Of a DNA stretch of 64,000 nucleotides, positions 57,390-64,000 are shown piece after piece. A program made the translations under genes and the position numbers. Under the pieces are notes generated by a model. It did no database searches and was not told the DNA's origin. It was given only the letters and a program-made list of their open reading frames with translations. How positions within the stretch are numbered: position 1 is the first letter of the stretch; the number at the start of each line of letters is the position of its first letter. Origin of the DNA: DASQFQ01 sp963730115 (GTDB taxonomy: Bacteria > Actinomycetota > Thermoleophilia > Solirubrobacterales > Solirubrobacteraceae); contig CAVSQM010000012.1 in assembly GCA_963730115.1 (NCBI GenBank), positions 62,001-126,000 of the forward strand. The letters run 5' to 3'.

Positions 57390-58700
57390 TTAGGCCTGAC
57401 CCGGTGTGGTCGCGGGTCGCAGCGCGAACCGTCTGAACGCACGCGCGAACGACCGGAACGACCGTGGCGCCGGGACGCCGTAGCCGACGCCGGTCATGGT
57501 GCGGGTGTTCAGCGCCCACTTGGCGAACGTGTCCGCGATGCGCTCGTCCGGCCGTGCGCACGCGCCGGTGAGCACGGCCGCCTCGCGCTGCGAGCGCATG
57601 CAGCGTCCGCGCCGCGGAATCGCGCGCTCGGCCGCGCGGTACTGGGTCCTGTCCAACCCGGCCATCTGCACGACGTGCCCGAGTTCGTGCAACAGCGCCA
57701 GCTCGAACGAGCGACGCGAGAGCCGGAAGCTGGAGGCCGCGATCGTCACCAGGTAGCCCGAGCCGTCGCCGGAAGGATCCGGCCCTGTCTCACCCGCGAC
57801 TCCGGCGCCGAGATGCGCGGCCCGGATTGCGGTCAGCCCGTCAACTTGTGCGAGCAAGCGGCGGACCGGCCGATTGGCGTGGCGGATGGCGGCCATGACC
57901 CGCCCCCGGCGGGCGCCGCCCATCCCGCGCCGGAACGCGAACGAGCGGCGGCGGACGGCGGCAGGCAGCGACTTGACCGGCACCTCACCGGACACGCCGG
58001 CGGCGGTACGCAGCCGCATGCGGGTACCGAACGGAATCCCGCCGAGCGACCAGCCGAGGCTGCTGCGGACCAGCACTGCACCGGTGGTCGCGGTCACGAG
58101 CATGTCGCGTTCCGTCGGCCACATCGGAGCCTCGAACGCCCTCCAGCGCCCATGCAGCCTGAGCTGCACGACGGCCGATCCTTCGCTCCCGGGCGGCGCC
58201 ACCCAGGCGGGCGCCGCGCCGTCGAGGGGGTCGACGGCAGGCTGAGCGGGGACCGCGCTGGGGAACCGCACCGAAGGATCAACGGTGACCGCGATCGTCT
58301 CGCGGGCGCCGGAGGTCCCGAGGTCGAGGGTGCGCACTCGCGGGTCGAGCAGCAGCGCGAGCACCGGCAGGCTGTCGGCGACCGCCGCGTCATCCGAGCG
58401 GGCGCGACCCCAGGTGTAAAACCCGACGTCGGTCGCCGCGCGGCCTGTCAGCACCGTCCAGCTGCGACTGCTCCAGGCGTCCGCCATCCCGGCGCCGCCA
58501 GACGCGGCGATCCGCTGCGCGACCTGCGCGGCCGCGGCGTCTGAGCCCGTGACGGGCGCCAGCCCGGACCGAGCGCGCAGCGCGTTGACCTCCGCCCGCA
58601 AGTCGCCGGCGGAGGCGGTCGCCGGCGTGGTGAGCACAACGACGAGTGCGACAACCATGGCGACGACTGTGGCGGGGCGGCGAATCAACGACGGCATCAT
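57390..58700 (-). CDS. Secreted protein with CAP-like N-terminus and HELGH metalloprotease motif
   Basis: A 436-residue exported protein of no clear family. The signal sequence (MMPSLIRRPATVVAMVVALV, ending near ATASA) is followed by RAEVNALRARSGLAPVTGSD, typical of the first helix of CAP/SCP domains, although the rest of that domain diverges. In the C-terminal half LLHELGHVVQM contains a zincin-like H338-E-L-G-H342, with the downstream helix DERIADTFAKWALNT that could provide a third ligand (Asp). A role as a secreted zinc peptidase is inferred. The frame is open to 58787, but 58700 gives the signal peptide. Confidence 0.65.
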   Translation of the reverse strand: MMPSLIRRPATVVAMVVALVVVLTTPATASAGDLRAEVNALRARSGLAPVTGSDAAAAQVAQRIAASGGAGMADAWSSRSWTVLTGRAATDVGFYTWGRARSDDAAVADSLPVLALLLDPRVRTLDLGTSGARETIAVTVDPSVRFPSAVPAQPAVDPLDGAAPAWVAPPGSEGSAVVQLRLHGRWRAFEAPMWPTERDMLVTATTGAVLVRSSLGWSLGGIPFGTRMRLRTAAGVSGEVPVKSLPAAVRRRSFAFRRGMGGARRGRVMAAIRHANRPVRRLLAQVDGLTAIRAAHLGAGVAGETGPDPSGDGSGYLVTIAASSFRLSRRSFELALLHELGHVVQMAGLDRTQYRAAERAIPRRGRCMRSQREAAVLTGACARPDERIADTFAKWALNTRTMTGVGYGVPAPRSFRSFARAFRRFALRPATTPGQA

Positions 58701-58865
58701 GTGGTGATCGGCGTGTTCGTCGGGGACTTGAATGCGCGCACCGCAGGATGGTCGCAGCCTCTCGCCCCTCTCGGCCCCGGCGCGCACGGCCGCGGCGCTC
58801 GTCGAGTACGGCCCCTTGCGGTCGTCGATCCGCCTGCGGGACGCGTCGATCGTCTCGAACCTCGG

Positions 58866-59756
58866 TCACGCGGTGCCCATGCGGCGCCGGATGACGTCGA
58901 GCGCCCGCGCGAGCACCGGGCGGTCGTCGTCGCGTCGCCACGCCGCGGCGAGCTCGACCCGTGTCGCGTCGTCGGCGAGCGGGCGGTAGATCGCCCCCTG
59001 CACCGTCATGTTGGCGACCGACGCGGGGACGAGCGAGACGCCGAGGCCGGCCGCGACGAAGCTCACGAGCGTCGCGGTCTCGGCCACCTCGTGCGCGGCG
59101 ACGGGCTCGAAGCCGTGCGCCGCGCAGGCGTCCTCGACCGCGTCGTGCACCACGGATCGGAAGTGGGACGGATAGGTCACGAACCGCTCCCCTTCGAGGC
59201 GCTCGAGCGCGATCGCGTCCGCCTTCGCGAGCGGATGCGATTCCGGGAGCACGGCGACGAGCGGCTCGGAATGGAGCACCTCGGTGCAGAGGTCGCGCTC
59301 GTGGACCGGCGGCCGCAGGAGCCCGAGGTCGAGCCTGCCATCGAGCAGTCGTGCGACCTGGGCGGGCGTGAGGAGCTCGCCCTGCAGGTCGAGCGCGACG
59401 CCGGGCAGCTCCTCGCGCATGGCGACGGCGAGCGCCGGGAGCATCGCGTAGGTCGAGGAGCCGGTGAAGCCGATGGCGAGGCGCCCGTACTCGCCGCGCG
59501 CCGCGCGGCGGGCGTCGTCGATCGCCGAGTCGACCGCGGCGAGGATCTCGCGCGCTCGCTCGAGCAGCACCTCGCCGGCCGGTGCGAGCTCGACCCTGCG
59601 CGTGGTGCGGTAGAGCAGCGGCTCCCCCAGCTCGGCCTCGAAGCGGCGGATCTGCTGCGACAGCGGCGGCTGCGCGATGTGCAGCCGCGCGGCGGCGCGG
59701 CCGAAGTGCCGCTCCTCGGCCACGGCCACGAAGTAGCGCAGGTGCCTCAGCTCCAC
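58866..59756 (-). CDS. catR: LysR-family regulator of the catechol operon
   Basis: A 296-residue LysR regulator. The N-terminal winged HTH (MELRHLRYFVAVAEERHFGR, AAARLHIAQPPLSQQIRRFE) matches the CatR/BenM group, followed by an effector-binding domain (RLAIGFTGSSTYAMLPALAV, LRPPVHERDL, SHFRSVVHDAVEDACAAHGF). It is divergent from catB with a 90-bp region containing a LysR box. In this family cis,cis-muconate is the usual inducer. The symbol catR is by analogy of position and subfamily. Confidence 0.88.
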   Translation of the reverse strand: MELRHLRYFVAVAEERHFGRAAARLHIAQPPLSQQIRRFEAELGEPLLYRTTRRVELAPAGEVLLERAREILAAVDSAIDDARRAARGEYGRLAIGFTGSSTYAMLPALAVAMREELPGVALDLQGELLTPAQVARLLDGRLDLGLLRPPVHERDLCTEVLHSEPLVAVLPESHPLAKADAIALERLEGERFVTYPSHFRSVVHDAVEDACAAHGFEPVAAHEVAETATLVSFVAAGLGVSLVPASVANMTVQGAIYRPLADDATRVELAAAWRRDDDRPVLARALDVIRRRMGTA

Positions 59757-59803
59757 GATCCGCCTCCGCGATTCATATCTGAGACATAGTCAATCAACAC
59801 CCG

Positions 59804-59818
59804 ATTGGTGTTGCCAAT
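59804..59818. promoter_or_regulatory. LysR box (T-N11-A) between catR and catB
   Basis: ATTGG (59804-59808) and CCAAT (59814-59818) are a perfect inverted repeat around TGTTG, giving T59805-N11-A59817. It lies about 30 bp before the catB ATG, in the shared divergent region, as expected for the recognition or activation site of the LysR protein. Confidence 0.75.
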
Positions 59819-59846
59819 GGGATCAGGTCCGCCTAGCTTCCGAGGC

Positions 59847-61002
59847 ATGCACGTCAGCACCGATCCGGCGACGCCCGCGGCCTTCCAGACGCTCGCGGGC
59901 AGCGTGCGGATCACCGGCATCGAAGCGATCCCCTTCGCGCTGCCCTACCGGCGCGCACCGCGGTTCGCGTCGGGGAGCGTGACCAGCGCGGACAACGTGC
60001 TCGTCCGCGTGCACTCCGACGCCGGGCTGGTCGGCCAGGCCGAGGCCCAGCCGCGGCCCGTACACCTACGGCGAGACGCAGACGTCGATCGTCGACGTCG
60101 TCGGCGGCCGGCTCAACGACGCCCTGACCGGCGTCGACCCGCTTCGCCTCGAGCTCGTCGCCGAGCGCTGCACCGCCATCACCGGCAACTACGTCGCACG
60201 CGGCGCCGTCGACCTCGCCGTGTGGGACCTCGTCGGGCAGATCCTCGGCTGCCCGTGCCACACGCTGCTGGGCGGCTTCGCGGACGACGTCGCCGCCGCC
60301 CACATGGTCTCGTTCGCCGAGCCGGTCGCGATGGCCGGCGAGGCCACCGAGATCCACGACGAGCTCGGGGTCAACACGTTCAAGGTCAAGGTCGGGCGCG
60401 CACCGGAGCTCGACGTCGCGGCCGTGCGCGCGATCCGCGACGCGCTGCCCGACGCCGACCTCTACGTCGACGCCAACCGGGGCTGGAGCTACGACGACGC
60501 CCTGCGCGCGGGCGACGGGCTCGTCGAGCTCGGGGTCCGCGCCATCGAGGAGCCGATCTCGACCGAGGATCGCGCCGGCCGGCTGCGGCTCGCCGAGCGC
60601 TGGGCCGTGCCGCTGGGCGGCGACGAGAGCTGCATCACCCTCGCGCATGTCGACCGCGCGCTCGAGGAGGGCGCGGTCCGGGTCGTGAGCGTCAAGACGG
60701 CGCGCACCGGCTTCACCGAGTCGCGCCGGATCCTCGATCTCTGCCTCGCCCGCCATGTGCCCGTCGTCATCGGGAGCCAGTACGAGGGCGCGATCGGCGC
60801 GGCGGCCACGATCGCGTTCGCCGCCGCGTTCGCCGCCACCGCCGGCCGGCCGGCCGAGATCACGAACTTCCTCGACCTCGCTGACGACCTCGTCGTCGCC
60901 GCCCCGAAGATCCGCGCCGGCCGCGCCGCGGTGCCCGCCGCCCCGGGTCTCGGCGTCGAGGTCGACGAGGACCGCCTCCAGCGCTTCCGGGTGGACCGCT
61001 GA
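59847..61002 (+). CDS. catB: Muconate cycloisomerase CatB (one frame break)
   Basis: An enolase-superfamily enzyme of about 384 residues that lactonises cis,cis-muconate to muconolactone. Visible: GNYVARGAVDLAVWDLVGQI, the catalytic Lys pair in NTFKVKVGRAPEL, metal ligands in LYVDANRGW, AIEEPIS and LGGDESCIT, and the second Lys in VVSVKTARTGF. An extra C at about 60057-60059 breaks the frame between AEAQPRP and TYGETQTSIVDVV; removing it restores the normal length. The start at 59847 (MHVSTDPATPAAF) follows the LysR box. The next gene overlaps the stop (TGATG). Confidence 0.9.
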
Positions 61003-61298
61003 TGCTGTTCATGGCCGAGATGGATGTGCGCCTGCCGCCGGACATGCCGGCAGAGCGGGCCGAGGACCTCAAGGCGCGCGAGCGCGAGTACTCGCAGGCG
61101 CTCCAGCGCGACGGGCGCTGGCCCCACCTGTGGCGGGTGGCCGGGCGCTACTCGAACGTCAGCGTCCTCGACGTCGAGTCCGTCGACGAGCTGCACGCGC
61201 TGCTCTCCGGCCTTCCGCTCTTTCCCTATCTGGACATACGCGTCACTGCGCTGGCGCGCCATCCCAACGCCATCGACCGAGGAGGAGACGATGTCTGA
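61002..61298 (+). CDS. catC: Muconolactone delta-isomerase CatC
   Basis: A 98-residue CatC, near the family's usual length. It isomerises muconolactone to 3-oxoadipate enol-lactone. MLFMAEMDVRLPPDMPAERA, then GRWPHLWRVAGRYSNVSVLD and LFPYLDIRVTALARHPN are characteristic. The start overlaps the catB stop and the end overlaps the start of catA by eight bases, so it is translationally coupled on both sides. Confidence 0.95.
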   Translation: MLFMAEMDVRLPPDMPAERAEDLKAREREYSQALQRDGRWPHLWRVAGRYSNVSVLDVESVDELHALLSGLPLFPYLDIRVTALARHPNAIDRGGDDV

Positions 61299-62062
61299 CC
61301 GTGCCAACCTGCTGATCAGCGACATCCTGCGCCGCATCCACGAGGCGATCGTGGAGCACGACATCAGCTACGAGGAGTACCAGATCGCCAAGCAGTGGCT
61401 GATCGACGTCGGCGAGGCCGGCGAGTGGCCGCTGTTCGGCGACGTCTACATCGAGCACGTCGTCGAGGAGCAGGCGTTCGGCAACCGCGCCGGATCCCAG
61501 GGCACGATCCTCGGCCCGTTCCACGTCCCCGACGCGCCGCTGCTCGACGCGCCGTTCGAGCTCCCCCACCGCCCCGACGAGCCGGGCGACCGGACCCGTG
61601 TCACGGGCCGCGTGACCGACGCCGACGGCAATCCGCTCGCCGACGCCAACCTCGACGTCTGGCAGGCGGACTCCGAGGGGCGCTACTCCGGCTTCATGCC
61701 GGGCCCGCCGGAGGGCAACCTGCGCGGCCAGGTCCGCACCGACGCCGACGGCCGCTACGAGTTCATCACGGTGGTCCCCGGGCCGTACACGATCCCGCTG
61801 GACGGGCCGACCGGCAAGATGACCGCCGCCGCCGACTGGAGCCCGTGGCGCCCGGCGCACATCCACCTGATCGTCGGCGCCGACGGCTACGAGCCGCTGG
61901 TGACCCAGCTGTTCATCGACACCAGCGACTACCTGGACAGCGACGTCGCGAGCGCGGTCAAGCCGGACCTGATCGTCCACCCCGAGCCGCAAGGGCGACG
62001 GCGAGTTCGAGGTCAGCTACGACTTCGCGCTCGCACCCGCACACGCGGCGGCCTTCGCGTAG
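61291..62062 (+). CDS. catA: Catechol 1,2-dioxygenase CatA (one frame break near the end)
   Basis: An intradiol dioxygenase of about 256 residues that cleaves catechol to cis,cis-muconate with non-haem Fe(III). Iron ligands: Tyr in GRYSGFMPGPP, Tyr in VVPGPYTIPLDGP, and two His in WRPAHIHLIV. The N-terminal helical dimerisation part is MSDRANLLISDILRRIHEAI. A strong GGAGGAGAC ribosome site supports the start. One extra A at 61991-61992 breaks the frame; corrected, the end reads GDGEFEVSYDFALAPAHAAA. Confidence 0.92.
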
Positions 62063-62066
62063 GACG

Positions 62067-63254
62067 ATGCCCGCGCCGAAGGTCGCCGTCGTCGGCGGCG
62101 GGATCGGAGGACTGGTCCTCGCGCTCGCCCTGCGCGAGCGCGGGGTCGGCTGCGAGGTCTACGAGCAGGCGGAGGAGCTGCGCGAGATCGGGGCCGCCGT
62201 CGCGCTGTCGGCCAACGGTACGCGCGAGCTGCGGCGGCTCGGCCTCGGCGAGCAGGTCGAGGCCGTCTCGGTCGTCCCGTCGGCGCTGGTCATCCGGCGC
62301 TGGGACAGCGGCGAGGTCATCGCCGACCACCCGATCGGGCGTGACGGGACCTACGAGGCGACCTTCGGCGCGCCCTACTACGGCGTGCACCGCGTCGCGC
62401 TCCTGGACGCGCTCGCCGAGCGCCTGGCCGGCGGAGGGCTGAACCTCGGGCACCGCTGCGTCGGCGTCGACGAGCGCGGCTCGGGGGCCGAGCTCCAGTT
62501 CGCAGACGGGTCGAGCGCGACCGCCGACCTCGTCGTCGGCGCCGACGGGGTCCACTCGGTGATCCGCCCGCACGTCGCCGGGGAGGTCCGCGGGCGCTTC
62601 TCCGGGACGGTCGGCTACCGCGGGCTCGTGCCCGTCGAGGCCATGCCCTCGCTCCCCGATCCGACACCGCTGCAGTTCTGGGCGGGCCCGCGGCGCCATC
62701 TCCTGCACTACGCGATCGACGGCGGCCGCACGGTCAACTTCCTGGCCGTCGTGCGCGTGCCGGAATGGACCAGCACCACCTGGATGGAGGAGTGCGAGGT
62801 CAGCGACGCCGTGCAGGCCTACGACGGCTGGCACCCGGCCGTGACCGAGATGGTCGGCGCGACCGACGTCGGGGCGCGCTGGGCGCTGTTCGACCTCGCG
62901 CCGCTCGAGCGCTGGCACACCGACCGCGTGGTCCTGATGGGCGACGCGGCGCACGCCATGGTGCCCCACCAGGGCCAGGGCGCCAACCAGACGATCGAGG
63001 ACGCGATCGCGCTCGCCGACTGCCTGGCCGATGCCGCCGACCTCGGCTCGGCGCTGCGGACCTACGAGGACCGCCGGCGCAAGCGCACGGCAAGGGTGCA
63101 GCGCTGGTCGCGCCGCGCGGCCGACCTCATGCACCTCCCGGACGGACCGGAGCTCGCCGCCCGCGACGCCCTGTTCCGGGAGCTCGACTCCGAGCTGGCC
63201 TGGATCCATGCCTACGACGCCCGCCAGGAGGGAGCCGTACCCTCTCCGCGGTGA
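62067..63254 (+). CDS. FAD-dependent monooxygenase, probable salicylate 1-hydroxylase
   Basis: A 395-residue class A flavoprotein monooxygenase. GGGIGG (10-15) binds ADP, GADGVHSVIR is the DG motif, and GDAAHAMVPHQGQGANQTIE is the GD/FAD-ribityl motif. Its position between catA and pcaD suggests it feeds catechol, which is the product of salicylate 1-hydroxylase. 3- or 6-hydroxybenzoate-type hydroxylases are alternatives. It starts four bases after the catA stop and overlaps pcaD by four bases (GTGA). Confidence 0.82.
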   Translation: MPAPKVAVVGGGIGGLVLALALRERGVGCEVYEQAEELREIGAAVALSANGTRELRRLGLGEQVEAVSVVPSALVIRRWDSGEVIADHPIGRDGTYEATFGAPYYGVHRVALLDALAERLAGGGLNLGHRCVGVDERGSGAELQFADGSSATADLVVGADGVHSVIRPHVAGEVRGRFSGTVGYRGLVPVEAMPSLPDPTPLQFWAGPRRHLLHYAIDGGRTVNFLAVVRVPEWTSTTWMEECEVSDAVQAYDGWHPAVTEMVGATDVGARWALFDLAPLERWHTDRVVLMGDAAHAMVPHQGQGANQTIEDAIALADCLADAADLGSALRTYEDRRRKRTARVQRWSRRAADLMHLPDGPELAARDALFRELDSELAWIHAYDARQEGAVPSPR

Positions 63255-64000
63255 CGGTCGCGCTCCATCACGACGTCTCGGGTCCGTCCGACGCTCCGAC
63301 GCTGCTGCTGGGCGGCTCGCTGGGCACGACCCTGGAGATGTGGGACGGCCAGGCGCCGCTCGCGGCGCGCCTCCGGAGCGTCCGCTACGACCATCGCGGC
63401 CACGGCCGGTCGCCCGCGCCGCCGGGGCCGTACGAGATCGCCGATCTGGGGCGCGACGTGCTCGCGCTGATGGATCGTCTCGAACTCGAGCGGGCGTCCC
63501 ACTGCGGCGTGTCGCTGGGCGGCATGGTGGGCATGTGGCTCGCCGCCAACGCGCCGGAGCGCGTCGACCGGCTGATCCTGATCTGCACCTCCGCGCACAT
63601 GCCGCCGGCGTCCGCGTGGGCCGAGCGGGCGCAGACGGTCCGCGACACCGGCGGGACCGAGGCGATCGCCGACGCCGTCGTCGATCGCTGGGTGACCCCG
63701 GAGCACGCGGCTGCGCGCCCCGAGCTACGCGCATGGCTGCGAGAGATGCTGATCGGCGCCCCGCCCGAGGGCTACGCCGCCAGCTGCGACGCGATCCAGC
63801 ACATGGACCTGCGGCCGCTGCTCGGCCGCATCGAGGCGCCCACGCTGGTGATCTCCGGCGCCGAGGACCAGGCAGCGCCGCCGGACCATCAGCGGCAGCT
63901 CGCCGACGCGATCGCGGGCGCGCGCTACGAAGTCTTGTCGCCGGCCGCCCACATCGCGCCGGTCGAGCAGGCCGATGCGGTGAACGCGCTCATCCTCGAG
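63251..64000 (+). CDS. pcaD: 3-oxoadipate enol-lactonase PcaD, partial (3' end outside window)
   Basis: The reading frame begins at GTG 63251, overlapping the preceding TGA, and stays open to the window edge (250 codons). It encodes an alpha/beta-hydrolase of the enol-lactonase group: LLLGGSLGTTLEMWDGQ, YDHRGHGRSPAPPGPYEIAD, nucleophile S88 in HCGVSLGGMVGMWLA, acid D205 in SGAEDQAAPP, and His233 in AAHIAPVEQAD. It hydrolyses the CatC product to 3-oxoadipate, completing the ortho branch. Because of the GTG start and missing stop it is easy to overlook. In some actinobacteria it is fused to PcaC; that cannot be seen here. Confidence 0.88.
   Translation, partial: MTVALHHDVSGPSDAPTLLLGGSLGTTLEMWDGQAPLAARLRSVRYDHRGHGRSPAPPGPYEIADLGRDVLALMDRLELERASHCGVSLGGMVGMWLAANAPERVDRLILICTSAHMPPASAWAERAQTVRDTGGTEAIADAVVDRWVTPEHAAARPELRAWLREMLIGAPPEGYAASCDAIQHMDLRPLLGRIEAPTLVISGAEDQAAPPDHQRQLADAIAGARYEVLSPAAHIAPVEQADAVNALILE

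Noticed and set aside
58701..58865. Possible gene fragment between the HELGH gene and the LysR gene
   Set aside because: Open frames there are short, lack ribosome sites and show no family resemblance; treated as intergenic.
375..62062. Programmed +1 frameshifting as the reason for the many frame breaks
   Set aside because: The breaks have no common slippery motif or stop codon and hit unrelated housekeeping-type enzymes; single-base insertion error is simpler.
1..64000. CRISPR array, insertion sequence, prophage or toxin-antitoxin system
   Set aside because: No regularly spaced repeats, transposase, integrase, phage structural or toxin genes were recognised on either strand.

Overview
This is a very G+C-rich bacterial chromosome segment with tightly packed, often ATGA-overlapping genes. 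Gene content (LacI-controlled inositol genes, an F420-type DUF385 protein, MmyB-like HTH regulator, many SDR and Gfo/Idh enzymes, LAL regulator, catechol ortho-cleavage operon) points to a soil actinobacterium, most plausibly of the Solirubrobacterales/Thermoleophilia type; that placement is inference. No rRNA, tRNA, CRISPR array, phage or insertion sequence was recognised, and no stretch longer than about 300 bases lacks a gene.

Layout. 1-6.5 kb (minus strand): inositol catabolism, with a LacI regulator, two Gfo/Idh/MocA dehydrogenases, an SDR, IolD and an HpcH-type aldolase running off the left edge; a double LacI-type operator lies between regulator and operon. 6.6-10.8 kb (plus): a coupled four-gene operon for a four-carbon acid sugar (ketopantoate-reductase-like enzyme, DUF1537 kinase, class II aldolase, LtnD-like dehydrogenase). 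10.8-15.9 kb: two SDRs, HTH regulator, aldo/keto reductase, a small secreted protein and a zinc alcohol dehydrogenase. 15.9-21.2 kb: MacB/FtsX-type ABC exporter, a DUF4386 remnant, and RmuC. 21.2-24.8 kb: acetyltransferase, beta-helix protein and SMP-30 lactonase. 24.8-30.4 kb: CaCA-type exchanger, P2-type ATPase, ChrB domain protein and CPA2 antiporter. 30.4-36.1 kb: an overlapping signalling operon (hybrid histidine kinase, response regulator, receiver-cyclase, PGM1-like ATP-grasp ligase) that reads on into the antiporter. 36.2-39.1 kb: hydrolase, small secreted proteins and an exported flavodoxin. 39.1-51.5 kb: rhamnoside utilisation (GH106-like enzyme, LAL regulator, sugar ABC importer without its own ATPase, GH78 rhamnosidase). 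51.5-58.7 kb: a substrate-binding-protein fragment, DUF385 protein, class III aminotransferase, L,D-transpeptidase, VWA/DUF11 surface protein and a secreted HELGH protein. 58.9-64 kb: LysR regulator divergent from catB-catC-catA-salicylate hydroxylase-pcaD, which together would convert salicylate to 3-oxoadipate.

About eighteen reading-frame breaks occur in otherwise well conserved genes, and nearly every one is explained by a single extra base. This is more like insertion-biased sequencing error than gene decay, so these genes are annotated as CDS with the break noted. Truer remnants are the DUF4386 fragment and the binding-protein tail. The least-explained features are two small secreted proteins that share a structured 5' leader and signal peptide but carry unrelated mature parts, and the kinase-cyclase-ATP-grasp-antiporter operon.
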